Assembly (NCBI RefSeq): GCF_017792385.1 | Contig: NZ_CP051230.1 | Location: 1,612,001-1,676,000 of the forward strand | Length of the DNA stretch: 64,000 nucleotides | Source of the DNA: Hyphomonas sp. | GTDB lineage: Bacteria; Pseudomonadota; Alphaproteobacteria; Caulobacterales; Hyphomonadaceae | Direction: 5' to 3' | Part shown: one piece after another, positions 19,101 to 27,908 of the stretch | How positions within the stretch are numbered: position 1 is the stretch's first letter | How the letters are laid out: every line of letters starts with the position of its first letter | Program-made: the position numbers and the translations under genes | Notes under the pieces: model-generated | Told to the model about the DNA's origin: nothing | The model's input: only the letters and a program-made list of their open reading frames with translations | The model's database searches: none

Positions 19101-22100
19101 TCGAGATCACCATCATCTATTCGCGAAACGATTGCATGATCGGTGGCCCGGCTGAAGCGTGCCGACGGGTCTGCGCAGCGCTTGGACCCGGCAGCGGCGC
19201 CAAGATGCATCAGCACCTCATCGTGCATGCCAGGGCCATGCGGCCATTTGCGGACACGTGGCGTCGTCTGCACACGCGCAAGATGCATGAGGGCGCAAAG
19301 GTCCGTCTCTATGCCAATGCCATCAATGCCGCCTACGAGCCGACAAGCGAACGCGCGGCCGACATGCTGACCCGGCAGGCTGTCGACACGGTGGATTTTC
19401 CGCCTACGGTAGAGCAGGCCTGGAAGGATGGCGTGCGCACATTTGTGGAGCTGGGCCCGCGCGATACGCTGACATCGGCGCTGGGCAATATTCTGAGAGA
19501 AAAACCGTATCGGGCCGCCGCGACCGATCGGATTGAAGCGGCCGACCTGTCACAGGTCGCGGAACTTGCGGCCTTCCTGTTTGCCGATGGGCGCGCAATC
19601 CGGATGAAGCCGGTTGCCGAAGCGCTGGACGCGGCCCGCCGCAATCGGTCGGCGCGCCCTTCGCCCTGGCCGCTCACGCGCCCGGTGCCATATGCCATTC
19701 CGGTGGTACCGCCGCTTGCCAGGGTTGGCCGCATGCCGGTGGCGCCTGTGCTGTCCGCGATTGCCTATCCCAAGTCGCGCGCGCCGGCTGTTCCGGAAGG
19801 AGCGACCCGCTTTGCGCCGCCCCCGCCGGATCGTCCATTGCCAGCGCCCCGCAAGGTTATTGCCGGCACTGAACCGCTCCTGCCGCGCGCACCCACGGGA
19901 CCGAACTGGGACTATCCAGAGATCGAGAAGTCTGCCCGTGGCAAGATGTCCGCATTCTTTGGGAAGGCGTTCAAAAAGCAGGATAAATATGCCCGTCAGG
20001 TGCGCCTGCCGGCACCGCCGCTCCTACTGGTGGATCGTATCACGGGGATCGATGCGGAAGCCGGCGTGGAGAGCACGGGGGTCATCTGGACCGAGACTGA
20101 TCTGACCGAAGATCAGTGGTTCATCCATGATGGCCGCATCCGGCCCGGGCCGCTGATTGAAAGTGGTCAGGCCGATTTGACCCTGATCGGCTGGATGGGC
20201 GCGGATTTCCGCAATCAGGATGACCGCGTCTACCGACTGCTTGGATGCGAGATCACGTTCCATGAAGGCGGCTTGCCGGAGCCTGGCGAAACGCTGCGCT
20301 TCCAGATCGAAATCACGGGTCATGCCACACTGGCCGGCGTGCGCATGTTCTTCTTCCAGTATGATTGCATGGCGGGTGACCGCCGTGTCTTCTCGGTTCG
20401 CAATGGTCAGGCCGGCTTCTTCAGTGACGAGGAACTCGCCTCGGGCAAGGGGGTCATGTGGGATGCCGCAAAGGATGCGCCGCCCACCGCGCATCCCGCC
20501 CCCTTCGAGGCAGAAGGGGCCAGCCGGAAGCGGGCTTTCACCGCAGAGGATGTCGATGCCTATCGGGCCGGCGATGCATGGGCGTGTTTCGGCGACGGGT
20601 TCGAACTGGCCGCCGCGCGGTCCCGTCCGCACCGCCTGCCGCAGGACCGCCTCGCCCTGTTTGATGATGTCGAAGCCTTCGATCCCGAAGGCGGGCCGTG
20701 GGGCAGGGGATACCTCAAGGCACGTGCGCATGTGCCGGTGGAGTCCTGGTTCTATGACGGCCACTTCCACAATGATCCCTGCATGCCGGGCACGCTGATG
20801 GCTGAAGCAGCGGTCCAGACGCTCGAATTCTATGCGGCGGCCGCTGGACTGCTGACGGAACGCGACGGGTATGTTTTCGAACCTGTGCCCGGCCATATGG
20901 CGCAGTTCGTCTGTCGGGGGCAGGTCATTCCGGATGCGGATCACGATGTGACCTATGAGGTATTCATCGACGAGATTGTCGATGGCGAGACGCCGGAAAT
21001 CTATGCCTCGCTTCTGGCCAGTTCAGACGGCAAGAAGGTATTCCATTGCCCGCGCTTCGGACTGCGGTTGCGCCGGGACTGGCCGGCTCCGCGCGTTGCG
21101 CAACAGCCGATCCGGACCGGACCTCAGGGGGAAAGCCGGGGAGACCATGCCGCGCTGCTGGACTGCGCAAATGGCGCCCCGTCTGCGGCATTCGGTGAGA
21201 TGTATGACCGGTTCGACCGGGAAGGGATTGTCCCCCGCCTGCCGCAGGTACCGTATCACATGATGACGCGCGTGCTGGACGTGTCGACCCGGCCCGGCAT
21301 TCCGGAACAGGGGGCCAGGGTCCGTGCGGAATATGATATCCCGCCGGATGCCTGGTATTTCGACGACAATCGCAACGGCGCCATGCCGTTTGCGGTCTTG
21401 TCGGAGATCGCGCTGCAGCCTTGCGGCTGGCTTGCCAGCCATTGCGGCTTTGCCCTGTCGGGGGACCTCAAATTCCGCAATCTGGAGGGCGACGGCGTCC
21501 TGCACCGCGAACTCGGCCCGGAGGATGGGACGCTGACTATCGACAGTGAGCTGACGTCCTTTTCGCGCGTGGGTCCGATGACGATTGTCACCTTCGCCGT
21601 GAAAGTGACGTTGAAGGACGGTGCGCCGGTGCTGGACCTGACCACGCAATTCGGCTTCTTCCCGGCCGCGGCACTGGCAAGGCAGGCCGGCCTTTCCGAC
21701 AAGCCGCATTTTTCGGCGGCATTTGATCTGCCGGGACAGAAGGTGAAGACAGGAAAGATCGAGACGCGCCTGCCGGGCGGGCGCCTTCGCATGCTGGATG
21801 CTGTCGACTATTTCGATCCGGAAGGGGGCGAAGCGGGCCTCGGCCTGATCCGGGGGCGACAGACCGTCGATCCGCATGCCTGGTACTTCAAGGCGCATTT
21901 CTATCAGGACCCTGTCCAGCCGGGATCGCTCGGGCTGGATGCGCTGGCCCAATTGCTTGCGCGGGCCATCCTTCTCAAGGGGCTGGACAAGGGCATGGCA
22001 GAGCCGCATGTCGAGACCATTGCCACCGGTGCGCCGATGAAGTGGAGCTATCGTGGTCAGGTCACGCCTGACAAGCGCGAGGTTGTGACGGTCATGGAGA

Positions 22101-22222
22101 TCACCGCGATCGAGGAACGGGGCGACGGGTATCTTATTACCGCGCGGGGGAGTCTGTGGCGTGATGGACTCCGGGTCTATGAAGTTGACCCGTTCAGCCT
22201 GGCGCTTGTCGACCGGGGCTAG
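16112..22222 (+). CDS. pfaC: PfaC-type synthase subunit: KS-CLF-AT-DH-DH
   Basis: A 2036-residue protein. The KS (about 1-420) has Cys174 (DAACASS), His308 (ECHATGT) and His344 (NTGH). The chain-length factor (about 435-790) has Ala598 where a KS would have Cys (SAEAASG). The acyltransferase (about 835-1150) has Ser923 in GLSLGES. Two double-hotdog FabA-like dehydratase didomains cover about 1270-1680 and 1690-2036; active sites are His1551 (GHFHNDPCMPGTL) and His1929 with Asp1943 (HFYQDPVQPGSLGLD). An AT between CLF and DH resembles myxobacterial Pfa3 and replaces a separate PfaB. No C-terminal acylglycerolphosphate acyltransferase is present. ATG 16112 was chosen over upstream in-frame starts because those lie inside the KR and the homology begins at FEPIAIVGQG. 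Confidence 0.93.
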   Translation: MSKSSRFEPIAIVGQGSVLPGAMSPAELGDIVFDKRVVYGPVAPERLGLSSMDAGERGYVSGTVNGFDAVFDPDRIPEAWQSAAALDPVCSWSLHAAMEAWADARTPKIRKGRGGVFVANLSYPTAAHARHAASHWAGQAAGDPRETLNASLPPHLIAGVLGLSGPAFSLDAACASSLYALEIACRRLQSRAIDCALVAGVNAADNLILHIGFDALKALSPTGRSRPFVQGADGLVPSEGAVAVVLKRLSDVRKKDRVHGIIRGIGLSNDGRRKGLLAPSAEGQAEAMQRAYDMSGLEPASVSYLECHATGTPTGDGVEVRASVDMFAGNEDLAIGSLKANTGHLITCAGLASLLKLTEAFKRESLPPTPIDGDLIAPAQGNGVRVIQEAASWEPRNGVRRAAISNFGFGGNNAHLILDQYVPEAEATGAPEEEASIPDIVVCGTGLMAGGDRGADAVVRRIMNYPLKPAPACTNIGADPKSARTPPTDLMEAEPQQLAILDTVEEALRDTAPVDPRRVGIFTAMGCASDSARWLLRERLSALSALSPGADAYVTSQSAIAPPLQAATVLGAMANMTANRVTYARDFQGMGFSVSAEAASGLAALDLACEALQAGRLDMAVVAAADFAAEPVRAAALSALGMTARPGDQAAALVLKRSEDADAAGDRRFGTVGQTDWTKTKAPSDETHVLDTVFGVAPCASTLFELALRSQLAARGQVLTPDGAVPDLGTDTGRDAIAVGASSANRAGSVMFRPASAVPVPDALRPTPFLFWASAKDKAALAARITFGRTGGRGKCRVAIVAATEEEFQIRKELAQADLAQGRVPEGEGIRFGEGKAEGELAFMFTGSAAVYPRMGRGLLSAFPELRQRLAKLDKAVEIAPLLARASLSEFEQLCAGTLLSQAHAILLQDILGVKPDAALGLSLGESNALFAFGFWRDPGALLDEISDAAMYERHIGGDFETAKEAWGPNVPADWTNWRIQAPVEAVKAEIAKHDGVEITIIYSRNDCMIGGPAEACRRVCAALGPGSGAKMHQHLIVHARAMRPFADTWRRLHTRKMHEGAKVRLYANAINAAYEPTSERAADMLTRQAVDTVDFPPTVEQAWKDGVRTFVELGPRDTLTSALGNILREKPYRAAATDRIEAADLSQVAELAAFLFADGRAIRMKPVAEALDAARRNRSARPSPWPLTRPVPYAIPVVPPLARVGRMPVAPVLSAIAYPKSRAPAVPEGATRFAPPPPDRPLPAPRKVIAGTEPLLPRAPTGPNWDYPEIEKSARGKMSAFFGKAFKKQDKYARQVRLPAPPLLLVDRITGIDAEAGVESTGVIWTETDLTEDQWFIHDGRIRPGPLIESGQADLTLIGWMGADFRNQDDRVYRLLGCEITFHEGGLPEPGETLRFQIEITGHATLAGVRMFFFQYDCMAGDRRVFSVRNGQAGFFSDEELASGKGVMWDAAKDAPPTAHPAPFEAEGASRKRAFTAEDVDAYRAGDAWACFGDGFELAAARSRPHRLPQDRLALFDDVEAFDPEGGPWGRGYLKARAHVPVESWFYDGHFHNDPCMPGTLMAEAAVQTLEFYAAAAGLLTERDGYVFEPVPGHMAQFVCRGQVIPDADHDVTYEVFIDEIVDGETPEIYASLLASSDGKKVFHCPRFGLRLRRDWPAPRVAQQPIRTGPQGESRGDHAALLDCANGAPSAAFGEMYDRFDREGIVPRLPQVPYHMMTRVLDVSTRPGIPEQGARVRAEYDIPPDAWYFDDNRNGAMPFAVLSEIALQPCGWLASHCGFALSGDLKFRNLEGDGVLHRELGPEDGTLTIDSELTSFSRVGPMTIVTFAVKVTLKDGAPVLDLTTQFGFFPAAALARQAGLSDKPHFSAAFDLPGQKVKTGKIETRLPGGRLRMLDAVDYFDPEGGEAGLGLIRGRQTVDPHAWYFKAHFYQDPVQPGSLGLDALAQLLARAILLKGLDKGMAEPHVETIATGAPMKWSYRGQVTPDKREVVTVMEITAIEERGDGYLITARGSLWRDGLRVYEVDPFSLALVDRG

Positions 22223-22890
22223 TCTGCGGCCATGGCAAGGCTGACCATGAGGTCTCCCTGCTGCGCGCAACGCACGTCGTACGTTCCATGCGCGCTGGAC
22301 AGGCTGGCTGCGCAAGCGTCCCCCGTCAGGAATGCATCGGGCAGTCGCAGTTTGGGCGCGCCCATCCGGAACCCTTCTCCGGCTGCCTTCATCACCGCTT
22401 CCTTCGCGGTCCACAGTCGATAGAAGGCGTCCAGCACGCCATGGTCGAGGCCGAGCAGCAGGCGCGCCTCCTCCGGGGCGCACACCATGCTGAGCATGGG
22501 CTGCCATTCGAGGGGGCGGATGCGTTCGACATCAATACCGATGGCACCGGAAGGCGAGAGTGCCACCGCGGTCCAGCCTTCCGTACGGGAGAGGGAGATC
22601 CGTGTGCCCGGCATCGACGGCAGGGTCGGCGCCCCTTTCGAATCCCGGGTGATCATGCAATCGGCAGCTGGGCGGTCGAGCCAGTCGGGCAGGACCTGCT
22701 GCACTGCCCTCAGCGATCGGTCGAGTTCCTGCCGCCTGTCCGGTGCCTTGATGCGTGAAACCCGGACGGCATCTTCCGGGCTGAGCGGCGTGCCATCGAA
22801 ATCCGCGGAGACATGCTCCACCATGCGGGCAATGATTCCGGCAGGAAGGCCGCCGCTGTCCGTCGAGGTGAAGGGCTCAAGACACGTCAT
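22219..22890 (-). CDS. pfaE: Sfp-type 4'-phosphopantetheinyl transferase (PfaE-like)
   Basis: A 223-residue phosphopantetheinyl transferase with the magnesium-binding GIDVERI motif (about residue 118) and the WTAKEAVMKAAGEG motif (about residue 161). Such enzymes load the phosphopantetheine arm onto ACP serines, here most likely Ser1157 and Ser1258 of PfaA. It converges on pfaC: both genes end in the same CTAG tetranucleotide, each reading TAG on its own strand. It starts 73 nt downstream of the ScfR-like regulator on the same strand, so co-transcription with that gene is possible. The size and core motifs are normal for the family. The link to the pfa cluster is by position. Confidence 0.9.
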   Translation of the reverse strand: MTCLEPFTSTDSGGLPAGIIARMVEHVSADFDGTPLSPEDAVRVSRIKAPDRRQELDRSLRAVQQVLPDWLDRPAADCMITRDSKGAPTLPSMPGTRISLSRTEGWTAVALSPSGAIGIDVERIRPLEWQPMLSMVCAPEEARLLLGLDHGVLDAFYRLWTAKEAVMKAAGEGFRMGAPKLRLPDAFLTGDACAASLSSAHGTYDVRCAQQGDLMVSLAMAAD

Positions 22891-22963
22891 GGATACCCGG
22901 TCTATGTGCCCGCGAAACGGGGGGCAAGTCGCATTTGCGGGCCTGTGGTCTCCCGATGTCTTT

Positions 22964-24403
22964 CTAGCCGTCCTGAAACCGGAAGACAGAAACGCCGCGC
23001 GACCGGGTGTCGAATACCAAACGCTTGTTCAGGGGCGCGTGCGCCCTTGAGGGGCAATTCTCGCGCTCGCACATATAGCAGTTCACGCCGATCGATGTCA
23101 CGGGAATGGCCTCCAGATTGAGGGTCTGCGCATAGATCAGGCGTGGCGCATAGGCGATGTCACACCCGAGGCCGATGGCATATTTCGTCGGGGGGCGGTC
23201 AAACGCCCCTTCAGACCGGGACATTGTGCGCGCAATGGAGAAATAGGTTGTGCTGTCCGGCATCTGAATGATCTGTGTCCGAACCTGGTCTGGTGTGGCG
23301 AAGCAATCATGGATGTTCCAGAGCGGGCAGGCGCCGCCAAACTTGGAGAAGTGAAATCGGCCTGCGCTGAATCGCTTCGACACATTGCCGGCACTGTCCA
23401 TGCGAACGAAGAAGAACGGGATACCGCGCGCATCCGGCTTTTGCAGCGTGGTCAGCCGATGCGCAACCTGTTCATAACTGGCGCCGAACCGGTGGCTCAA
23501 CAATTCGATATCATACTTCGTGGTTTCGCACTCCTTCAGGAAACGGGAATAGGGCATCAGAAGGGCGGCGGCAAAATAGTTGGCGAGGCTGACGCTGGCC
23601 AGGTTGCGGGCGCTGCGATCGGGCAGTCCGGCCCGGTCAACATGATCGGAAATGAGATCCGAATATTCGAGCAGGGCGATCTGAACGGCCAGCTGAAATC
23701 TGCGTCCGGACTGATGCAGAAGCTCTGACAGGTCAATTCTGCGATGGTGGCGGTCGAAATAGCGAAGCTGATCCGGCATCACATGGGCCGGGACAATCCG
23801 GACCTGATAATTGTGCCGCGTCTTGAGGCGATCCGTCAGTGTTGTGTGGGGTTCATCCGTGGTCAGAAAAAGCTCGGCAGAGAGCGCTTCGGCTGCCTCG
23901 TCGATTTCAGGAAAGAAGTTCCGGTTCTCATGAAAATATTCCCGCACCGAGTCGACGCTGCGGTCAGTCTGTTCAAGGACTTCGACCTTTTCGCGGTCAG
24001 CCAGCGGGTTTGCGTCGGAATAAAGCCGAATGCTCATTTCGCGATGGCGGGAATAGAGTCGCAGAAATGCTTTGGCGATGTCCGGGTTGGCGTTGACCAC
24101 ATCCTCCACATCATTCTTTCCGACAGGGCCCGCGTCGAAGACAGGATCCCGCAACGCCTCCATCAATTCGGATGCGAGACGCGCATCAGAGGCGCCGCCA
24201 ACATCGCTCAGGTCGAAATCATATACTTGGGCGAGTGCAACGAGCAGTTTTGCACTGACCGGTCGCTGATTGCTTTCGATCAGGTTGATATAGCTTGCAG
24301 AGACGTCGAGATCGTCAGCCATCTGGGCCTGGGTCAGGCCCAGCGTGCGGCGCAGGCGTCGCAGCTTTGCTCCAATCAGAAGTTTCTCTTTGCGCTGACC
24401 CAT
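22964..24403 (-). CDS. ScfR/RamB-like XRE-family regulator of short-chain acyl metabolism
   Basis: A 479-residue regulator. An N-terminal Cro/C1-type helix-turn-helix covers about residues 10-65 (LRRLRRTLGLTQAQMADDLDVSASYINLIES). A central IrrE/ImmA-like region (about 160-310) lacks a clear HExxH motif. The C-terminal domain ends with the cysteine motif CYMCERENCPSRAHAP, seen in ScfR and RamB proteins. RamB represses glyoxylate-cycle genes in actinobacteria, and ScfR-type proteins act on short-chain acyl-CoA pathways. The gene is divergent from aceB, so it most likely controls aceB-aceA in response to an acyl-CoA or related metabolite; that assignment is inference. The C-terminal cysteines may bind a metal or Fe-S cluster. 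Confidence 0.85.
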   Translation of the reverse strand: MGQRKEKLLIGAKLRRLRRTLGLTQAQMADDLDVSASYINLIESNQRPVSAKLLVALAQVYDFDLSDVGGASDARLASELMEALRDPVFDAGPVGKNDVEDVVNANPDIAKAFLRLYSRHREMSIRLYSDANPLADREKVEVLEQTDRSVDSVREYFHENRNFFPEIDEAAEALSAELFLTTDEPHTTLTDRLKTRHNYQVRIVPAHVMPDQLRYFDRHHRRIDLSELLHQSGRRFQLAVQIALLEYSDLISDHVDRAGLPDRSARNLASVSLANYFAAALLMPYSRFLKECETTKYDIELLSHRFGASYEQVAHRLTTLQKPDARGIPFFFVRMDSAGNVSKRFSAGRFHFSKFGGACPLWNIHDCFATPDQVRTQIIQMPDSTTYFSIARTMSRSEGAFDRPPTKYAIGLGCDIAYAPRLIYAQTLNLEAIPVTSIGVNCYMCERENCPSRAHAPLNKRLVFDTRSRGVSVFRFQDG

Positions 24404-24555
24404 GAACCGATCCGAAATTTACAAAAGTTACAAGAAGCACGCCCGGCGCGTTACATCGTAAACAAGAAAACCCAATAGAAACAAATACGTACTCGAATTC
24501 TCGCGATATTGTAAATAGTGTTGTGTCAATTCAATAGTGATTGACGAGGCACATC
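24404..24555. promoter_or_regulatory. ScfR-like regulator / aceB divergent promoter region
   Basis: This A/T-rich stretch separates the divergent regulator and malate synthase genes. It contains TTTACAA at 24418-24424, GTTACAA at 24427-24433 and the inverted form TTGTAAA at 24509-24515. These could be half-sites for the divergent regulator. GAGG at 24546-24549 is the ribosome-binding site that selects ATG 24556 for aceB. No experimentally defined site is recognised. Confidence 0.35.
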
Positions 24556-26193
24556 ATGACATTTGTCGAAGCGTTGGAGCGCGCCCCCCGGGAAGCTGAT
24601 CATATCGAGATCGGGAAACAGGTAGAGGGCGTTGACCGGGTACTGACCGAGGGGGCGCTCGACTTCCTGGTTCGCCTTGAGCGCCGTTTCGGGACGCGGC
24701 GCATGGAGCTTCTGGCCGCGCGCCGCGCGCGTCAGGTACGCTTCGACGCCGGCGAGTTGCCGGACTTCCTGCCGGAGACGAAATCCATCCGTGACGGCGT
24801 TTGGGAAGTGGATCCGATTCCCGCTGTGCTTCAGGATCGCCGCGCGGAAATCACGGGCCCGGTGGACCGCAAGATGATGATCAACGCGCTGAATTCCGGT
24901 GCCAGGATGTTCATGGCCGATTTCGAGGACGCGTCTTCGCCGACCTTCGCGAACATGATCGACGGTCAGGTCAACATGCAGGATTATGCCCGTGGCAACC
25001 TGGACTATACGGACCCCAAGTCCGGCAAATCCTACGCGCTGGGCGAAGAGACCGCCGTCATGATCGTCCGGCCGCGCGGCTGGCACATGCAGGAAGCGCA
25101 TCTTCTTGTGGATGGCCAGCCCATGTCGGCGAGCCTGTTCGATTTCGGGCTCCACATCTTCCACAATGGGGCAAAACTGCACGCCGCCGGCCTCGGCCCC
25201 TTCTACTATCTCCCGAAGATGGAGAGCCACCTTGAAGCCCGCCTGTGGGATGACGTCTTTGAATTCGCGCAGGAAACGCTCGGCATTCCGGTCGGCTCCA
25301 TCAAGGCGACCGTCCTGATTGAAACGCTTCCGGCTGCGTTCGAAATGGATGAAATCCTGTATGAGCTCCGCCGCCACATTGCCGGCCTGAACTGCGGCCG
25401 GTGGGATTACATTTTCTCCTACATCAAGACGCTTCGGAAGAACCCGGCCTATGTGCTGCCGGACCGGGCGCAGGTCGGCATGGACCGGGCCTTCCTGAAT
25501 GCCTATTCGCTGCTGCTGATCAAGACCTGCCACAATCGCCGGGCCCATGCGATGGGCGGCATGGCCGCGCAGATCCCGGTCAAGAATGACGAGGCCGCAA
25601 ACGCGGCTGCCTTCGACAAGGTGCGGGCTGACAAGCTGCGCGAAGTAAGGGCTGGCCATGATGGCACCTGGGTGGCGCACCCCGCGCTGGTGCCGGTGGC
25701 GATGGACGTCTTCAACGAGCACATGCCCGCCTGCAACCAGGTGCGCAGCCAGCGGACATTCCCGCCAATCCGCCGGGATGACCTTCTGCGTCCGCACACG
25801 GGTCAGGTCACCGAAGCGGGGGTCCGGACCAATATCTCCGTCGGGATCGAATATACGGCCGCCTGGCTCAATGGTCGCGGCGCGGTGCCCATCCACAACC
25901 TGATGGAAGATGCGGCGACGGCCGAAATTTCCCGTAGCCAGATCTGGCAGTGGCTCCACCACACGGCGCAGGTCGTCGCGCAGAATGGTGAGGCCCGGTC
26001 CTTCTCCCGGGAATGGTTCACGGAAATCCTCGGCGAGGAGCTTGCCAAGATCCGCGAAGCCATTGGCGAGGAGGCCTATGAACAAGGCCGCTATGGACTT
26101 GCGGCAGATATCTTCACCGAGACGGCGACCGGCGAAGACCTGCCGGACTTCCTGACAACCCCAGCCTATGAGGCGCTGCGCAAGCTCGCCTGA
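24556..26193 (+). CDS. aceB: Malate synthase A
   Basis: A 545-residue malate synthase of the A type, the usual length for the family. It condenses glyoxylate with acetyl-CoA to malate in the glyoxylate shunt. Visible features are the MFMADFEDASSPTF block, RPRGWHMQEAHLLVDG, YLPKMESHLEARLWDDVF, the KATVLIETLPAAFEMDEI catalytic segment and DGTWVAHPALVPVA. ATG 24556 is used because GAGG lies 6 nt upstream; a TTG 15 nt earlier lacks support. It is followed after 39 nt by aceA, so the two form one operon. Control is probably by the divergent ScfR-like regulator. The shunt suits growth on acetate and fatty acids. Confidence 0.96.
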   Translation: MTFVEALERAPREADHIEIGKQVEGVDRVLTEGALDFLVRLERRFGTRRMELLAARRARQVRFDAGELPDFLPETKSIRDGVWEVDPIPAVLQDRRAEITGPVDRKMMINALNSGARMFMADFEDASSPTFANMIDGQVNMQDYARGNLDYTDPKSGKSYALGEETAVMIVRPRGWHMQEAHLLVDGQPMSASLFDFGLHIFHNGAKLHAAGLGPFYYLPKMESHLEARLWDDVFEFAQETLGIPVGSIKATVLIETLPAAFEMDEILYELRRHIAGLNCGRWDYIFSYIKTLRKNPAYVLPDRAQVGMDRAFLNAYSLLLIKTCHNRRAHAMGGMAAQIPVKNDEAANAAAFDKVRADKLREVRAGHDGTWVAHPALVPVAMDVFNEHMPACNQVRSQRTFPPIRRDDLLRPHTGQVTEAGVRTNISVGIEYTAAWLNGRGAVPIHNLMEDAATAEISRSQIWQWLHHTAQVVAQNGEARSFSREWFTEILGEELAKIREAIGEEAYEQGRYGLAADIFTETATGEDLPDFLTTPAYEALRKLA

Positions 26194-26232
26194 TCCCCAT
26201 ACGGATTTACTTGCATTCAAGGAGACAAGATC

Positions 26233-27855
26233 ATGTCCAATCGCCCAACCTATTCTGAACTTCGCGCCGAGGCGCTCAAGCGTTATCCGGATGGCGTGAC
26301 GCGTGCCGGGATCAGCATAGACGACATCGTCCAGCTGAAAATCCAGAACACTTACTCCACGCATCTCGACATCGCCCGTGAAATGGCCGGTGTGATGCGG
26401 GCCGACATGGCGGCCTATGACGCCGACCATTCCAAGTTCACCCAGTCTCTGGGCTGCTGGTCCGGCTTTCACGCGCAACAGATGATCAAGTCAGTCAAGC
26501 GCATGCGCGGCACGGCGAAGGGTACCTATGTCTACCTGTCCGGCTGGATGGTGGCCGGCCTGCGCAATACCTGGGGCCATTTGCCGGACCAGTCGATGCA
26601 CGAGAAAACAGCCGTCGCTGATCTGATCGAGGAAATCTATGTCTCGCTCCGTCAGGCGGATGAAGTGGCGCTGAATGATTTGTTTCGTGAGCTGTCGGCG
26701 GCCCGCGAATCCGGCGCGAGCCAGGATGTGCTGGACGAGATCATCTACCGCATCGACACATTCGAGACGCACGTCGTTCCGATCATCGCCGACATTGATG
26801 CCGGCTTCGGCAATGAGCACGCGACCTATCTGCTGGCCAAGGAACTGATCAAGGCGGGTGCATGCTGCCTGCAGATTGAGAACCAGGTTTCCGATGCGAA
26901 ACAGTGTGGACACCAGGACGGCAAGGTGACGGTTCCCCGCGAAGACTTCATCGAGAAGCTGCGCGCCTGCCGTCTGGCCTTTGAAGAACTCGGCGTGGAC
27001 GATGGCGTCATCGTGGCGCGGACAGACAGCCTCGGCGCCGGCCTGACCCAGAAGGTTCCCGTGTCCCAAGGGGCAGGCGACCTTGCTTCGGAATACATCA
27101 AATGGCTGGAAACCGAGGAGATCTCCGACTCCAATCCGCTTCAGGATGGCGAACTGGCCCTGCAGAAGGACGGCAAGCTGGTCAAGCCGGTGCGTCTGCC
27201 GAACGGTCTTTATCGTTTCCGCGAAGGGACGGGCACGGAGCGTGTGATCGAGGACTGTATTGCGAACCTCACGCTGGGCGGTGCTGATCTTCTCTGGATC
27301 GAAACCGATACGCCGAATGTCGACATCATTGCCGGCATGGTGAACCGTATCAAGGAAGTCGTGCCGAATGCGAAGCTGACCTACAATAACAGCCCGAGCT
27401 TCAACTGGACCCTCAATCTGCGCAAGCAGGTGCGGGCCGACTGGATCGCGGCAGGCAAGATTTCTGATGACGAGTACCCGGAAGCCGAACTCATGTCGGC
27501 CCGGTTTGATGATACCGACCTCGGCAAGGAAGCTGACGCGCGCCTGCAACGCTTCCAGTATGACATCAGCGAACGCGCCGGCGTGTTCCATAATCTGATC
27601 ACGCTGCCGACCTTCCACATGACGGCCTTCGCCATGGACGAGTTGTCGAAAGGATATTTCGGCGAGAACAAGATGGCCGCCTATGTGCAGACCATCCAGC
27701 GTCGCGAGATCCGCAATGGCGTCTCTGCCGTGAAGCACCAGCACGAAGTGGGCTCGGACCTTGGCGACACGTTCAAGGAAATGGTTGCCGGCGAGCGCGC
27801 CCTGAAGGCGGGCGGCGTCCACAATACGATGAACCAGTTCGAAAACGTCGACTGA
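26233..27855 (+). CDS. aceA: Isocitrate lyase (long, about 530-residue type)
   Basis: A 540-residue isocitrate lyase cleaving isocitrate to glyoxylate and succinate. The catalytic cysteine loop appears as DAKQCGHQDGK (about residue 219-229), where many homologues have KKCGH. Other family blocks are IVPIIADIDAGFGNEHATYLL and VIVARTDSLGAGL. It is longer than the E. coli enzyme (434 residues) and matches the long subclass common in many aerobic proteobacteria. A clear ribosome-binding site AAGGAGA precedes ATG 26233. It ends the aceBA operon and is followed 20 nt later by a hairpin terminator. Confidence 0.96.
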   Translation: MSNRPTYSELRAEALKRYPDGVTRAGISIDDIVQLKIQNTYSTHLDIAREMAGVMRADMAAYDADHSKFTQSLGCWSGFHAQQMIKSVKRMRGTAKGTYVYLSGWMVAGLRNTWGHLPDQSMHEKTAVADLIEEIYVSLRQADEVALNDLFRELSAARESGASQDVLDEIIYRIDTFETHVVPIIADIDAGFGNEHATYLLAKELIKAGACCLQIENQVSDAKQCGHQDGKVTVPREDFIEKLRACRLAFEELGVDDGVIVARTDSLGAGLTQKVPVSQGAGDLASEYIKWLETEEISDSNPLQDGELALQKDGKLVKPVRLPNGLYRFREGTGTERVIEDCIANLTLGGADLLWIETDTPNVDIIAGMVNRIKEVVPNAKLTYNNSPSFNWTLNLRKQVRADWIAAGKISDDEYPEAELMSARFDDTDLGKEADARLQRFQYDISERAGVFHNLITLPTFHMTAFAMDELSKGYFGENKMAAYVQTIQRREIRNGVSAVKHQHEVGSDLGDTFKEMVAGERALKAGGVHNTMNQFENVD

Positions 27856-27875
27856 CAGATCATGACATGACCCGA

Positions 27876-27908
27876 ACAGCCCGGCTGCATGGCCGGGCTG
27901 TTTCTTTT
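27876..27908 (+). terminator. Intrinsic terminator of the aceBA operon
   Basis: ACAGCCCGGC (27876-27885) pairs perfectly with GCCGGGCTGT (27892-27901) around a 6-nt loop. It is followed directly by TTTCTTTT. The position 20 nt after the aceA stop fits transcription termination. Confidence 0.85.

Noticed and set aside
24526..26478. Minus-strand 650-codon frame opposite malate synthase
   Set aside because: The opposite strand encodes an unmistakable aceB; the antisense frame matches no family.
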